Below, piece by piece: positions 37,001-47,529 of a stretch of 64,000 nucleotides of DNA; position 1 is the stretch's first letter, and each line of letters opens with the position of its first letter. The position numbers and the translations under genes are program-made. The stretch is from Sphingomonas sp. (GTDB taxonomy: Bacteria; Pseudomonadota; Alphaproteobacteria; Sphingomonadales; Sphingomonadaceae). A model generated the notes under the pieces. That model was not told the origin of the DNA, made no database searches, and saw only the letters and a program-made list of their open reading frames with translations. The DNA lies in contig NZ_JAGIAM010000001.1 of the NCBI RefSeq assembly GCF_017744835.1, positions 868,001 to 932,000 on the forward strand, given 5' to 3'.

Positions 37001-37753
37001 ATGAAGGTCTTGGTACCGGTCAAGCGCGTGCTTGATTTCAACGTGAAACCCCGCGTCAAGGCGGACGGGACGGGCGTCGATCTGGCGAACGTCAAGATGA
37101 GCATGAACCCCTTCGACGAGATTGCGATCGAGGAAGCGGTGCGGCTCAAGGAAAAGGGCGCGGCGACCGAGGTGGTCGTGGTGACGATCGGCGTCGCCAA
37201 GGCCGAGTCGGACGTGCTGCTGACCGCGCGCGCCATGGGCGCCGACCGCGCGATCCTGATCGCCACCGATGACGAGGTAGAGCCGCTCGGCGTCGCCAAG
37301 CTGCTCGCCAAGGTGGTCGAGGAAGAGCAGCCAGGCCTGGTGATCCTCGGCAAGCAGGCGATCGACGACGATTCGAACCAGACCGGCCAGATGCTCGCCG
37401 CGCTGCTCGGCTGGCCGCAGGGCACCTTCGCCTCGAAGGTCGAGCTCGGCGGCAATGGGGTCAAGGTCACGCGCGAAGTCGACGGCGGGCTCGAGACGGT
37501 CGATCTCAAGCTGCCGGCGATCGTCACCACCGATCTGCGCCTCAACGAGCCGCGCTACGCGACGCTGCCCAACATCATGAAGGCCAAGTCCAAGCCCGTC
37601 GCGAAGAAGACGGTGGCGGATTACGGCATCGACGTGAGCCCCCGCCTCAAGACCTTGAAGGTGGTCGAGCCCGGCAAGCGCCAGGCCGGCATCAAGGTCG
37701 GTTCGGTCGACGAGCTGGTGGAGAAGCTCAAGGGTCTGGGAGTCGCGAAATGA
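37001..37753 (+). CDS. etfB: Electron transfer flavoprotein beta subunit
   Basis: Small ETF subunit that binds AMP and, with EtfA, passes electrons from acyl-CoA and other dehydrogenases to ETF-ubiquinone oxidoreductase. The 250-residue product begins [20 protein letters not shown], has [19 protein letters not shown], and the recognition-loop region [23 protein letters not shown] 37001 follows GAGGAAGG. It overlaps etfA by ATGA. Confidence 0.97.
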   Translation: MKVLVPVKRVLDFNVKPRVKADGTGVDLANVKMSMNPFDEIAIEEAVRLKEKGAATEVVVVTIGVAKAESDVLLTARAMGADRAILIATDDEVEPLGVAKLLAKVVEEEQPGLVILGKQAIDDDSNQTGQMLAALLGWPQGTFASKVELGGNGVKVTREVDGGLETVDLKLPAIVTTDLRLNEPRYATLPNIMKAKSKPVAKKTVADYGIDVSPRLKTLKVVEPGKRQAGIKVGSVDELVEKLKGLGVAK

Positions 37754-38679
37754 AGACGCTCGTCTGGGTCGAACACGACAACAAGAGCCTCAAGGACGCC
37801 ACGCTCGCCGCTGTCACTGCGGCGTCGAAGCTCGGCGAAGTGCATCTGCTCGTCGCGGGCGCGGGCTGCGCCGCGGTGGCGGACGAAGCCGCGAAGATCG
37901 CCGGCGTGGGCAAGGTCCATCTCGCCGACGATGCGGCCTATGAGCATGCGCTTGCCGAGAATGTCGCGCCGCTGGTCGTCAAGCTGATGGAGAGCCACGA
38001 CGCCGTGCTCTTCCCGGCCACCACCACCGGCAAGAACATCGCGCCGCGCGTCGCAGCTTTGCTCGACGTGATGCAGATCTCGGACATCCTCTCGGTCGAG
38101 GGTCCGGACAGCTTCACGCGCCCGATCTACGCCGGCAACGCGATCGCCACGGTGCAGACCAGCGACAAGAAGCTGGTGATCACCGTGCGCGGCACGGCCT
38201 TCGAAAAGGCGGCGCGCGAGGGCGGCTCGGCCAGCGTCGAGGCGGTTGCGGCCGAAGGCGACAAGGGTCTCTCGACCTTCGCGGGCGCCGAGATCGCCGA
38301 ATCGGCACGCCCGGAGCTGACCAGCGCCAAGGTGATCGTCTCGGGCGGCCGCGCGCTGCAGAACAGCGAGAACTTCCATTCGATCATCGAGCCGCTCGCC
38401 GACAAGCTCGGCGCCGCGGTCGGCGCCTCGCGCGCGGCGGTCGACGCGGGCTATGTCCCCAACGACTATCAGGTCGGCCAGACCGGCAAGATCGTCGCCC
38501 CGGACGTCTATATCGCGATCGGCATCTCGGGCGCGATCCAGCACCTCGCCGGCATGAAGGACTCGAAGACGATCATCGCGATCAACAAGGACGAGGACGC
38601 CCCGATCTTCCAGGTCGCGGACATCGGCCTGGTCGGCGACCTGTTCAAGATCGTGCCGGAGCTGACCGAGAAGCTCTGA
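37750..38679 (+). CDS. etfA: Electron transfer flavoprotein alpha subunit
   Basis: Large ETF subunit that holds FAD. The 309-residue product starts [18 protein letters not shown] and has the C-terminal FAD-binding block: [43 protein letters not shown], and [19 protein letters not shown] followed by [19 protein letters not shown]. Coupled to etfB. The stop is two bases from the PhyH-like gene start. Confidence 0.97.
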   Translation: MKTLVWVEHDNKSLKDATLAAVTAASKLGEVHLLVAGAGCAAVADEAAKIAGVGKVHLADDAAYEHALAENVAPLVVKLMESHDAVLFPATTTGKNIAPRVAALLDVMQISDILSVEGPDSFTRPIYAGNAIATVQTSDKKLVITVRGTAFEKAAREGGSASVEAVAAEGDKGLSTFAGAEIAESARPELTSAKVIVSGGRALQNSENFHSIIEPLADKLGAAVGASRAAVDAGYVPNDYQVGQTGKIVAPDVYIAIGISGAIQHLAGMKDSKTIIAINKDEDAPIFQVADIGLVGDLFKIVPELTEKL

Positions 38680-38681
38680 GC

Positions 38682-39329
38682 TTGCTGCTCGACTTCCACG
38701 AACATGGGGCGGCGCACCTTCCCGGTGCGGCCGCCCCTTTTCTTGACGCGCTGCGCCTGTTGGCCGAGCGCCAGCCCAGGGACCGCGCCGGCATTCGGCT
38801 CCACGGCGTCGCGGAGCTGGCGGAACTGCTCGCGGCCGACGCGCTCGGCGCGCTGGTGCCTGGGATGCGGCCGGTCCGTGCGATCCTGTTCGACAAGAGT
38901 CCGGCCGCCAACTGGGCGCTCGGCTGGCATCAGGACCGCACGATCGCGGTCCGTGCGCGTACCGAACAGGCTGGCTTCGGCCCTTGGTCGGTCAAGCAGG
39001 GGCTGCTTCATGTGGAGCCGCCCTTCGCGCTGATCGAGGCGATGCGGACGATGCGCGTCCATCTCGATCCCGTGCCCGAGGACAATGCGCCGTTGCTGAT
39101 CGCGCCGGGCTCGCATCGGCTCGGCCGCATTGCCGAGGGCGATCTCGCCGCTGTGGTGGAGCGCTGTGGCACGGCGACATGTCTCGCCGCAGCAGGCGAT
39201 GTCTGGCTCTACGCGACGCCGATCGTGCACGCCTCCGCCGCCAGCAACGGGATGCGCCATCGCCGCGTCCTCCAGGTCGATTGGTCGAGCGACTCGCTGC
39301 CGGGCGATCTCGCCTGGCTCGGCGTGTGA
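38682..39329 (+). CDS. Phytanoyl-CoA dioxygenase (PhyH) family protein
   Basis: Probable Fe(II)/2-oxoglutarate oxygenase. The 215-residue product has the iron-binding HxD in [11 protein letters not shown] (about residue 86), a core beta fold ([44 protein letters not shown]), and the distal His in [23 protein letters not shown] with the Arg for 2-oxoglutarate. The TTG start is two bases after etfA, so it is probably co-transcribed with etfBA. Substrate unknown. Confidence 0.85.
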   Translation: MLLDFHEHGAAHLPGAAAPFLDALRLLAERQPRDRAGIRLHGVAELAELLAADALGALVPGMRPVRAILFDKSPAANWALGWHQDRTIAVRARTEQAGFGPWSVKQGLLHVEPPFALIEAMRTMRVHLDPVPEDNAPLLIAPGSHRLGRIAEGDLAAVVERCGTATCLAAAGDVWLYATPIVHASAASNGMRHRRVLQVDWSSDSLPGDLAWLGV

Positions 39330-39336
39330 TGGTTTC

Positions 39337-40572
39337 TCAGTCCGCCCCCATGGGCCGCGGCGGCGTGGCCTCGGGGAGCGGCAGCGGCGCGACCGTGGCG
39401 AGCTTCGCGGCGATCGCCAGCGCGATCAGCGTGAGCATCCCGCAATAGAGCACGACTCCGGTCCAGCCCCAGCCCGTCCAGGCGACGCCGCCTGCGGAGC
39501 CGAGCAGGCTCGAGCCCAGATAATAGAAGAACAGATAGAAGGCTGCGGCCTGGCCGCGGCTCGCCCGGGCGCGGCGGCCGACCCAGCTCGACGCGATCGA
39601 ATGCGCCCCGAAGAAGCCGATTGTGACGACGCCGATGCCCGCCACCACCAGCGCGAGCGACGTCGAGGCAGTGAGCGCGGTGCCGAGCAGCAGCATCGCA
39701 GTCGGGATCCAGAAGATCAGCCGCCGTCCGCGCCGGTCGGCAAGCCCGCCGAACCAGGCCGAGCTCACCGAACCGAGCAGATAGAGCAGGAAGATCGCGC
39801 CGATCGCGGCATGGCCGAGACGGAAGGGCGGCGCGAGCAGCCGGAAGCCGACATAATTGTAGATGGTGACGAACACGCCCATCAGCAGGAAGCCTTCGGC
39901 ATAGAGCCACGGCATCGCCTTGTCGCGGAACAGGCTGCGTCCGGCCGAGAGCACGGCGGCGGCATGCACCTGCTGCGGCACGAATCGCCGCGAAGGCGGG
40001 GCGAGGCGGCGAAACCCCTCGGCCATGGCCAGCCCGACCAGCCCGACCCCGACCAACGCCCAGCGCCAGTCGAACAGGCTGGTGAGCAGGCTCACGCCGA
40101 GCCGCCCCGCCATTCCGCCGATGCCGCTGCCGGCGATGTAGATGCCCATTGCCGGGCCGACCGAAAGCGGTTCGACCTCCTCGCTGACATAGGCCATCGC
40201 CACTGCCGGCATCCCTGCGAGAGCGATGCCGGCGAGGAGCCGCAGCGCGAGCAGTGCGTGCCAGCTGGGCGCGAGCCCAGTGAGCATGGTGAGCAGCCCC
40301 GCGCCGAACATTGCGGCGACCATCAGCGGCCGCCGGCCGATCCGGTCCGAGAGCAGGCCCGCGAAGACGATAGCCACCGCCAGCGGTCCGGTGGCGAGCG
40401 AGATGGCAAGGCTCGCCGATTCGGCGTTCAGCCCGAACGCCTGCGCGAAAACCGGTAGCAGCGGCTGCGCCGAATAGAGCAGCGAAAAGGTGGAGAAGCC
40501 GGCGAAGAGCATCGCGAGCGTGAGCCGTTTATAGCCGTCCGTGCCGCGGGCGTAGCCGATCGTATCTGCCAT
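39337..40572 (-). CDS. MFS transporter (YnfM/DHA1-like)
   Basis: Twelve-helix major facilitator transporter, 411 residues, likely a drug or metabolite exporter. The loop 2-3 motif is seen as [14 protein letters not shown] (about residue 75) and its second-half repeat as [13 protein letters not shown]. It resembles E. coli YnfM and DHA1 proteins; substrate cannot be read. It converges with the PhyH-like gene (7-bp gap) and diverges from a second MFS gene across 133 bp. Confidence 0.9.
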   Translation of the reverse strand: MADTIGYARGTDGYKRLTLAMLFAGFSTFSLLYSAQPLLPVFAQAFGLNAESASLAISLATGPLAVAIVFAGLLSDRIGRRPLMVAAMFGAGLLTMLTGLAPSWHALLALRLLAGIALAGMPAVAMAYVSEEVEPLSVGPAMGIYIAGSGIGGMAGRLGVSLLTSLFDWRWALVGVGLVGLAMAEGFRRLAPPSRRFVPQQVHAAAVLSAGRSLFRDKAMPWLYAEGFLLMGVFVTIYNYVGFRLLAPPFRLGHAAIGAIFLLYLLGSVSSAWFGGLADRRGRRLIFWIPTAMLLLGTALTASTSLALVVAGIGVVTIGFFGAHSIASSWVGRRARASRGQAAAFYLFFYYLGSSLLGSAGGVAWTGWGWTGVVLYCGMLTLIALAIAAKLATVAPLPLPEATPPRPMGAD

Positions 40573-40675
40573 GGTCGGCCAACGCCTCTGCGCCAGCCAA
40601 ATCCATAGCGCAGCTGCATTTTTCGCAGCCCTGCTTCAAATCTCCGCATCTGCTTGAGCGTATCCCGCGGTTGAC

Positions 40676-40688
40676 GCTGCAGTGCAGC
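40676..40688. promoter_or_regulatory. Palindrome in divergent MFS promoter region
   Basis: GCTGCA-G-TGCAGC is a perfect 13-bp palindrome, 18 bases upstream of the rightward MFS start and next to a TTGACG that could be a -35 hexamer. It could be an operator for a local repressor, but no regulator gene lies adjacent. Confidence 0.35.
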
Positions 40689-40705
40689 ATGACCATCAGG
40701 GAAGG

Positions 40706-41917
40706 ATGCACGCTCCCTCGCCTCGATCGCCCTCGCCCGGTCTGGTGCATTTCGCGCTCGCCATGGGCGGCTTCGCGATCGGCACCACCGAATTCGCGAC
40801 GATGAGCCTGCTGCCCTATTTCGCGCGGGGCCTGGGGATCGACGAGCCGACCGCGGGTCATGTCATCAGCGCCTATGCCCTTGGCGTCGTGGTCGGCGCC
40901 CCGCTGCTCGCGGTGCTCGGCGCCAAGATGGCGCGGCGCACCTTGCTGATCCTGCTGATGCTCTCCTTCGGGTTGTTCAACGGGCTGAGCGCGCTCGCGC
41001 CGACCTATGGCTGGATGCTCGTCTTCCGCTTCCTCTCGGGGCTGCCGCACGGCGCCTATTTCGGGATCGCGGCTTTGGTCGCGGCCTCGCTGGTCCCCGA
41101 CAACAAGCGATCGCAGGCGGTCGGGCGGATGCTGCTCGGGCTCACCATCGCGACGGTGATCGGCGTGCCGCTCGCCAATTGGCTGGGGCAGGCGGTGGGC
41201 TGGCGCTGGGGCTTCGCGGTCGTCGCCGTGCTCGCGTTGCTGACCATGGCGCTGGTCTGGTGGCTCGCACCGCGCGACCGGCCCGCGCAGGACGCGAGTC
41301 CGCTGCGCGAGCTCGGTGCGCTCGCCAACGGGCAGGTCTGGCTGACGCTGGGGATCAGCGCGATCGGCTTTGGCGGGCTGTTCTGCGTCTACACCTATGT
41401 CGCCTCGACGCTGCTCGAAGTGACTCGCGTCCCCGCCTCGTCGATCCCCGTCGCGCTCGCGATCTTCGGCGCCGGGATGACCGCGGGCAACCTCATCGTC
41501 CCGAAGTTCGCTGATCGCGCGCTGATGCCCAGCGCGGCGGTGCTGCTGCTGTTCAGTGCGGCGGCACTCGCTATCTATCCGCTCGCCGCCGCGCATTTCT
41601 GGTCGCTGTGCCTCGCGGTGTTCGCGATCGGCTTCGGCGGCGCGCTCGGCGCGATCCTCCAGACGCGGCTGATGGACGTCGCCGGCGATGCGCAGATGCT
41701 CGCCGCCGCGCTCAATCATTCGGCGTTCAACACCGCCAATGCGCTCGGCCCCTGGCTCGGCGGGATGGCGATCGCGGCGGGATGGGGCTGGACCTCGACC
41801 GGCTATGTCGGCGCGGCGCTTGCGCTCGGCGGCTTCGCTGTCTGGTGCGTGGCGATGCTCGCCGACCGGCGCCGCGCGGCGCCCATCAGCGTGCCTTGCG
41901 TGCCTCGATCAGCCTGA
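40706..41917 (+). CDS. MFS transporter (AraJ/YdhP-like sugar or drug efflux)
   Basis: Twelve-helix efflux transporter, 403 residues. The first helix, ALAMGGFAIGTTEFATMSLLPYFARGLG, carries the GTTEF motif of the AraJ/YdhP/NepI group, followed by GVVVGAPLLAVLGAKMARRTLLI and GLPHGAYFGIAALVAASLVP. ATG 40706 has AGGGA four bases upstream; GTG 40682 is an alternative. The 3' end overlaps the converging nhaA by 32 bases, an unusual depth for this compact region. Confidence 0.9.
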   Translation: MHAPSPRSPSPGLVHFALAMGGFAIGTTEFATMSLLPYFARGLGIDEPTAGHVISAYALGVVVGAPLLAVLGAKMARRTLLILLMLSFGLFNGLSALAPTYGWMLVFRFLSGLPHGAYFGIAALVAASLVPDNKRSQAVGRMLLGLTIATVIGVPLANWLGQAVGWRWGFAVVAVLALLTMALVWWLAPRDRPAQDASPLRELGALANGQVWLTLGISAIGFGGLFCVYTYVASTLLEVTRVPASSIPVALAIFGAGMTAGNLIVPKFADRALMPSAAVLLLFSAAALAIYPLAAAHFWSLCLAVFAIGFGGALGAILQTRLMDVAGDAQMLAAALNHSAFNTANALGPWLGGMAIAAGWGWTSTGYVGAALALGGFAVWCVAMLADRRRAAPISVPCVPRSA

Positions 41918-43124
41918 CCGCCAGCACGCGCCGCGGCGGCGCGAAGCGGAGCACGGCATAGCCTGCGAGCGCGGAGAGGATCGATCCCGCCAGCACGCCG
42001 ACCTTGACCTTGGCGATCAGCGCCTCGTCCCCCGGGAAGGCAAGGCCGCCGATGAACAAGCTCATCGTGAATCCGATTCCCGCCAGGATCGCCATGCCAT
42101 GGACCTGCGGCCAACTCGCCCAGGCCGGGCGGCAGGCGAAGCCGGTGCGGTGCGCGATCCACATCGCCGCGAACACGCCGATCTGCTTGCCCAGGAACAG
42201 CCCCAGCGCGACCCCCAGCGGCAGCGGCTCGAGCAATGTCGCCGCCGTCAGCCCCGCGAGCGGCAGTCCGGCGTTCGCGAAGCCGAACAGCGGTACGATC
42301 AGGAAGGCGGACCAGGGGTGCAGCGCATGCTCCAGCCGATGGAGCGGCGAATCCCGTGCGTCGGGCGCGCCGGGCGTCCGGCGGATCGGGATCATCATCG
42401 CCGCCGCCACCCCCGCGATCGTCGCATGCACGCCCGATCGGAACACGAAGAGCCAGAGCAGTGCCGCTAGCGCCAGATAGACGCTCAGCCGCGTGACTCC
42501 GCTGCGCCCAAGCACGTGCATCGCCAGCAGCACCAGTGCCGCCATCCCCAGCGCGAGCGTGTCGATCCGGTCGGTATAGGCCAGCGCGATGATCGCGACC
42601 GATCCCATGTCGTCGACGATCGCCACGGTGGTGAGGAACAGCTTGAGGCTCGTCGGCACGCGCTTGCCGAGCAGCGCCATCACGCCGATGGCAAAGGCGA
42701 TGTCGGTCGCCGCCGGGATCGCCCAGCCGTCGGCCAGCCCCGGCGTGGCGTGCGTCACGCCCAGGTAGAAGAGCGCCGGCACGGCCATCCCCGCCGCGGC
42801 GGCGATCACCGGCAGGCGCCGATGCCGCCAGCTCGCCAACCTGCCGTCGACGAACTCGCGCTTGATCTCGAGCCCCACGAGCAGGAAGAACACCGCCATC
42901 GCCGCATCGTTGATCCAGCGATGCACCGTCATCGGCCCATAGCGCGGGCTGATCGCCGGGCCGGTCTCCCAGTGGAGCAAGTCGAAATAGCCTGGCGCGA
43001 GCCCCGGCAGGTTCGCCACCAGCATCGCCAACGCCGCCGCCGCGATCAGCGCGATTCCGCCCGCCGCCTCGCTGTGCAGGAAGTCGCGGCGCGCCGACCG
43101 CGGGCGGGGCTTGGCGGCGTGCAC
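41886..43124 (-). CDS. nhaA: Na+/H+ antiporter NhaA
   Basis: Electrogenic sodium/proton antiporter for pH and salt homeostasis. The 412-residue product has the NhaA start FLHSEAAGGIALIAAAALAM, the WINDAAMAVFFLLVGLEIKRE segment, the pore aspartates in GWAIPAATDIAFAIGV and TVAIVDDMGSVAIIAL, and GFANAGLPL. The GTG start is 12 bases after lysS on the same strand, so lysS-nhaA look co-transcribed. Confidence 0.95.
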   Translation of the reverse strand: MHAAKPRPRSARRDFLHSEAAGGIALIAAAALAMLVANLPGLAPGYFDLLHWETGPAISPRYGPMTVHRWINDAAMAVFFLLVGLEIKREFVDGRLASWRHRRLPVIAAAAGMAVPALFYLGVTHATPGLADGWAIPAATDIAFAIGVMALLGKRVPTSLKLFLTTVAIVDDMGSVAIIALAYTDRIDTLALGMAALVLLAMHVLGRSGVTRLSVYLALAALLWLFVFRSGVHATIAGVAAAMMIPIRRTPGAPDARDSPLHRLEHALHPWSAFLIVPLFGFANAGLPLAGLTAATLLEPLPLGVALGLFLGKQIGVFAAMWIAHRTGFACRPAWASWPQVHGMAILAGIGFTMSLFIGGLAFPGDEALIAKVKVGVLAGSILSALAGYAVLRFAPPRRVLAVRLIEARKAR

Positions 43125-43136
43125 CGCGCTACCCGG

Positions 43137-44717
43137 TCAGCTCGCCCGGGCCAGCGCATCCGCGATCAACCGCCGACTGTTCTCGATGCCGTAGAGCGCG
43201 ATGAAGCTCCCCATCCGCGGCCCCTGCTCCGATCCGAGCAGCGTCTCGTAGAGCGCCTTGAACCAGTCGCGCAGATTCTCGAACCCGCCGGTCTTGCCGA
43301 TCTCGTACACTTCGTTCTGGATGTCCTCGGCCGAGGCATCCGCCGGCATCCCCGCCAGCACGGCGTCGAGCCGCTTCAGCGCCTCGATCTCGACCCCCTC
43401 GGGCGCACGCCGCTGGAGCGTCGGCGCCACGAAGTCGCGGCCATAGGCGAGCGCATAGCCGATCAACTTGTCGAGCGCGGGATAGGTCTCGGGCGTGGCG
43501 TCGGGCACGTAATTGGCGAGATAGCCCCACACCTGCTCCTTGCTCGCCTCGCCCATCACCCCGACGAGGTTGAGCAGCAGCCCGAAGGTCACGGGCAGCG
43601 TCTCGGCGGGCACGTCCCCGTTGTGGATGTGGTGCACCGGATTGCCGAGCTTCTGCGTCACTTCCTGCGTCGGATAATTGCCGCGGAACTGCCAATATTC
43701 GTCCACCGCGCGTGGGATCACGCCCATGTGGAGCGCCTTGGCGCGCTTGGGTTCGCGATAGAGATAGAAGGCCAGGCTCTCGTCGGGGCCATAGGTCAGC
43801 CACTGCTCGATCGACAGGCCGTTGCCCTTGGACTTGGAGATCTTCTCGCCATTCTCGTCGAGGAACAGCTCGTAGTTGAACCCCTCGGGCGGCTTGCCGC
43901 CCAGCGCCCGCGCGATCTTGCTCGACTGGGTGACCGAGTCGATCAGGTCCTTGCCCGCCATCTCGTAATCGACGCCGAGCGCGACCCAGCGCAGCGCCCA
44001 GTCGACCTTCCACTGGAGCTTGGCCTGCCCGCCGAAGATCGACTGCTCGATCCGCTCGCCCTCATCGTCGAACGCGATCATCCCGGTCTCGGCGTCGAGC
44101 ACTTCGACCGGCACCTGCAGCACCACGCCCGACTTGGGGCTCACCGGCAGCACCGGCGAATAGGTCGCCTGCCGCTCGGCGCGCAGCGTCGGCAGCATGA
44201 TGTCGAGGATCGCCTGATAGTTGCGCAGCACCGCCTTGAGCGTGTCATCGAACCGGCCGCTGGCATAATATTCGGTCGACGAGGCGAATTCATAGTCGAA
44301 GCCGAACTGGTCGAGGAAGGCGCGCAGCTGCGCATTGTTGTGGTGCGCGAAGCTCTCGTGGCAGCCAAAGGGATCGGGGACGCGGGTCAGCGGCTTGCCC
44401 AGGTTCGCCGCAAGCAGCTCCTTGTTGGGCACGTTGTCCGGAACCTTGCGCAGCCCGTCCATATCGTCGCTGAACGCGATCAGCCGCGTCGGAATGTCCG
44501 AGAGCTCGGCAAAGGCATTGCGCACCATGGTCGTGCGCAGCACTTCCTGGAAGGTGCCGATGTGCGGCAGGCCCGACGGGCCATAGCCGGTCTCGAACAG
44601 CACATAGCCCTTCTCCGGCGCGCCGTTCGGGTAGCGCTTGAGCAGCTTGCGGGCCTCTTCATAGGGCCAGGCCTTGGATTCGAGCGCGGCGGCGCGCAGG
44701 GCGTGCTTGTCGGTCAT
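43137..44717 (-). CDS. lysS: Class I lysyl-tRNA synthetase
   Basis: Charges tRNA-Lys. The 526-residue enzyme is the archaeal-type class I form (LysK family), known in many alphaproteobacteria, not the class II LysS of E. coli. Signatures: HIGH-type [11 protein letters not shown] (about residue 51), [28 protein letters not shown], and KMSKS as [11 protein letters not shown] (about 290). The C-terminal helical anticodon domain is complete. The 70-bp gap upstream separates it from the AraC-type gene. Confidence 0.97.
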   Translation of the reverse strand: MTDKHALRAAALESKAWPYEEARKLLKRYPNGAPEKGYVLFETGYGPSGLPHIGTFQEVLRTTMVRNAFAELSDIPTRLIAFSDDMDGLRKVPDNVPNKELLAANLGKPLTRVPDPFGCHESFAHHNNAQLRAFLDQFGFDYEFASSTEYYASGRFDDTLKAVLRNYQAILDIMLPTLRAERQATYSPVLPVSPKSGVVLQVPVEVLDAETGMIAFDDEGERIEQSIFGGQAKLQWKVDWALRWVALGVDYEMAGKDLIDSVTQSSKIARALGGKPPEGFNYELFLDENGEKISKSKGNGLSIEQWLTYGPDESLAFYLYREPKRAKALHMGVIPRAVDEYWQFRGNYPTQEVTQKLGNPVHHIHNGDVPAETLPVTFGLLLNLVGVMGEASKEQVWGYLANYVPDATPETYPALDKLIGYALAYGRDFVAPTLQRRAPEGVEIEALKRLDAVLAGMPADASAEDIQNEVYEIGKTGGFENLRDWFKALYETLLGSEQGPRMGSFIALYGIENSRRLIADALARAS

Positions 44718-44787
44718 GATAGGGCGCGTCTAGCGAAGCCGCGCCGCGGGTGCCAGCATTGCGCGTCGCCGATCGGTCGATCCCGGC

Positions 44788-45648
44788 TCAGCCGAGCGGC
44801 AGGTAGATCTCGGAACGCAGCTCCGCCTCGGCGACCTCCTCCGGATCGTCGAGATAATGGACGAAGGCCGGCGCGCTCCCCAGCGGCTGGTCGAGCTCCA
44901 CGATCGCCGCGGCATAGAGCAGGTCGATGCTCTCCGGCAGTGCGTCATAGGAGCCGAGATGGCGCAGCCGGGCATGGTGCCCGCCGCCGAGGCGCAGCTC
45001 GCTCAGCGCGCCGACGGGCGCGCCCGCCTCGCCCGTCGCCAGCGCGCAGTCGAAGCGGCAGTCCTCGGGCGGAATGAAGCGCGGGTCGTCATAGGGGACG
45101 CCGTAGATGCCCCGCAGCGCTTCGGGCGGCATTTGTTGGAGCACCAGGTCGAAGAGCCGGGTGTAGCCGGCGTTGAGCTCGGCATAATCGCCGACGTTGC
45201 GGATCGCGAGCAGCCGGAACGGCTCGACCGAGACCACTTCCACCGAAAGCGCCGCTGCGCCCTCCCCCGCAGGCGACCGCAGCCGCGCGGCGAGCGAATC
45301 GAGCGTCCCTCCGGCCCGCGCCTCGCTCGCCGAGGTCCCCGCCTGCCGCCGCAGCGCCCGTGCGAACCCCTGCGACGTCGCATAGCCGGCCGCGCCCGAA
45401 GCCTCGGTCACCGTCCCCGTCGCGGCCAGCGCCGGCAGCGAGCGCGCCAGCCGGATGCGGCGCAGCGCCTCGCCCGGGGTCTCGCCGGTCATCAGCCGGA
45501 AGACGCGGTGGAAATGAAACTCCGACAATGCCGCGATCTCGGCCAGCTCGGCGAGCGCCGGATTGGGCGCGTCGGGGTCCAGCCGCTCGATATGCTCCAC
45601 CACGCGCTCGATCCGCTCGGCGTAAAGCTGACGCTGTCTCGGCTTCAT
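44788..45648 (-). CDS. AraC-family regulator with GyrI-like ligand domain
   Basis: Transcription factor of 286 residues with two domains: an N-terminal AraC helix-turn-helix pair (RIERVVEHIERLDPDAPNPA; LSEFHFHRVFRLMTGETPGE; TSQGFARALRRQAGTSASE) and a C-terminal GyrI/Rob-like small-molecule domain (VEVVSVEPFRLLAIRNVGDYAEL; GHHARLRHLGSYDALPESID). The layout resembles Rob/SoxS-type sensors of amphipathic compounds. ATG 45648 follows AGGAGATG. Targets unknown. Confidence 0.92.
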   Translation of the reverse strand: MKPRQRQLYAERIERVVEHIERLDPDAPNPALAELAEIAALSEFHFHRVFRLMTGETPGEALRRIRLARSLPALAATGTVTEASGAAGYATSQGFARALRRQAGTSASEARAGGTLDSLAARLRSPAGEGAAALSVEVVSVEPFRLLAIRNVGDYAELNAGYTRLFDLVLQQMPPEALRGIYGVPYDDPRFIPPEDCRFDCALATGEAGAPVGALSELRLGGGHHARLRHLGSYDALPESIDLLYAAAIVELDQPLGSAPAFVHYLDDPEEVAEAELRSEIYLPLG

Positions 45649-45822
45649 TGCACATCTCCTCTGCTTCGGAAGCGATCCTAGGCCGATCGAGCGCGCGCCG
45701 TCGTTCCCGTTCTTGCGCAATTCCGAAGCCGCTTCCGGAGTGGCATTGCGGATTTCAGCGATTTCTCATCTTTTGCTCATGCCGGGGGCCGCGCGCTGTG
45801 GCTGAGCGCGATCCGCTTCACC

Positions 45823-47400
45823 ATGCGGAGACAGAGCTTGCGCATCCTGCTCGTAAACGTGCCCCACCCCGCCATCGGCAGCCGCATCCCCAGGGAGCAG
45901 CTGCCGCCGCTCGGCCTGCTCTCGATCGGCGGCCCGCTGATCGACGACGGACACGAGGTCGCGCTGCTCGACGCCGAATTCGGGCCGATGTCCCACGGCG
46001 AGGTCGTCGACGAGATCGTCCGTCGCGCGCCCGAGGCCGTGCTGTTCGGCCATTCGGGATCGTCCTCGGCCCAGCCGATCATCAGCCGCATCGCCGCCGA
46101 GGCCGCGCGCCGGCTGCCCGAAGCGTGCATCGTCTACGGCGGCGTCCACCCCACTTATTTCTGGCGCGAGCTGCTGCGCGACGATCCGCACCTCCATGCC
46201 ATCGTCCGCGGCGAAGGCGAGGAGACCGTTCGCCGGTTGATGCGCGCCTTGGCGGATGCCTCGCCGCTCGAGGAGATTCCGGGGATCGCCTATCGCCGCG
46301 GCGGCGCGGTGGTGGCGACTCCGCCGGCTCCGGTGATCGCGGACCTCGACGCCTATCGCATCGGCTGGGAGCTGATCGATCACGCCCGCTACAGCTATTG
46401 GGGCGGCAAGCGCGCGGTGGTGATCCAGTTTTCGCGCGGCTGCCCGCATCTGTGCAATTACTGCGGGCAACGCGGCTTCTGGACCCGATGGCGGCGCCGC
46501 GATCCGGTCAAGTTGGCGCGCGAGATCGCCCGGCTCCACCGCGACCACGGCGTCGAGGTGTTCAACTTCGCCGACGAGAACCCCAGCGCCGGGCGCAAGG
46601 CGTGGCGCACCTTTCTCGAAGCGCTCATCGCCGAGAATATCTCGGTCACGCTGGTCGGCTCGACGCGCGCAGACGACATCGTTCGCGACGCCGACATTCT
46701 CCATCTCTACAAGCAGGCCGGGTTCGAGCGCTTCCTGCTCGGGATGGAGAATACCGACGAAGCGACGCTCAAGCTGATCCGCAAGGGCGGCTCGACCACC
46801 GCCGATCGCGAGGCGATCCGGCTGCTGCGCCGCCACGGCATCCTCTCGATGGCGACCTGGGTCGCCGGGTTCGACGACGAGACCGACGCGGATCTGCTCC
46901 GCGGGCTCCGCCAGATCGTCTCCTACGATCCTGACCAGATCCAGGCGCTCTACGTGACGCCGCATCGCTGGACGCCCTTCTACCGCGCCGCGAAGGATCG
47001 ACCGGTGGTCCAGGCCGACCGGACCAAATGGGACTATAAGCACCAGGTGCTCGGCATGTCGCGGATGGCCCCGTGGCGGCTGTTCCTATGGGTCAAGGCG
47101 ATCGAGGCGATCGCGCAATTGCGCCCGCGCGCGCTGTTGCGCTGGGCGTGGCACCCGGACCCGAAGATCCGGCACGCGATCCGCTGGTATTATCGCATGG
47201 GCCGGCGCGTGTGGATCCACGAGATGCTCGGCTTCTTCTTCCGCGACACCTGTCGCGCGGACGGCCGTACGCTCGCCGATCATTTCGGCGCGGCGCAGGA
47301 CGCCGAGGAAGAAGCGTCGCGAGTGCCCGGCGCGCGGAGACGAAAGCCGCCTGAGCCGCTTCTACCGCCCGGAACAAAGATAAAACATCTTCCAATGTAG
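45823..47400 (+). CDS. BchE-like B12-binding radical SAM protein
   Basis: A 525-residue protein with an N-terminal cobalamin-binding Rossmann domain (LRILLVNVPHPAIGSRIP to about 140) and a radical SAM core with the 4Fe-4S motif CPHLCNYC (about residues 207-214). The stretch after it, GQRGFWTRWRRRDPVKLA and EVFNFADENPS, resembles BchE-type Mg-protoporphyrin ester cyclases. The usual cobalamin DxHxxG motif is not evident. No other photosynthesis gene is near, so chlorophyll synthesis is unproven; another oxidative or methyl-transfer reaction is possible. Confidence 0.7.
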   Translation: MRRQSLRILLVNVPHPAIGSRIPREQLPPLGLLSIGGPLIDDGHEVALLDAEFGPMSHGEVVDEIVRRAPEAVLFGHSGSSSAQPIISRIAAEAARRLPEACIVYGGVHPTYFWRELLRDDPHLHAIVRGEGEETVRRLMRALADASPLEEIPGIAYRRGGAVVATPPAPVIADLDAYRIGWELIDHARYSYWGGKRAVVIQFSRGCPHLCNYCGQRGFWTRWRRRDPVKLAREIARLHRDHGVEVFNFADENPSAGRKAWRTFLEALIAENISVTLVGSTRADDIVRDADILHLYKQAGFERFLLGMENTDEATLKLIRKGGSTTADREAIRLLRRHGILSMATWVAGFDDETDADLLRGLRQIVSYDPDQIQALYVTPHRWTPFYRAAKDRPVVQADRTKWDYKHQVLGMSRMAPWRLFLWVKAIEAIAQLRPRALLRWAWHPDPKIRHAIRWYYRMGRRVWIHEMLGFFFRDTCRADGRTLADHFGAAQDAEEEASRVPGARRRKPPEPLLPPGTKIKHLPM

Positions 47401-47529
47401 GATTTGGTCTGGGATAGGTTTCACGATGTCCGAGTCGCCGCTTCCCTGCCTTCGCGCCGTTCCGCGGCGGCGGACCTTCGCGGCTGGGCGGCCCCTTGGG
47501 ACGGTGCTGCGTGAAAACCCCGCGGAGGG

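Noticed and set aside
42516..45077. An 853-codon open frame on the plus strand
   Set aside because: It lies opposite nhaA and lysS, both fully supported by conserved motifs. Composition (Arg, Gln, His) is that of a shadow frame.
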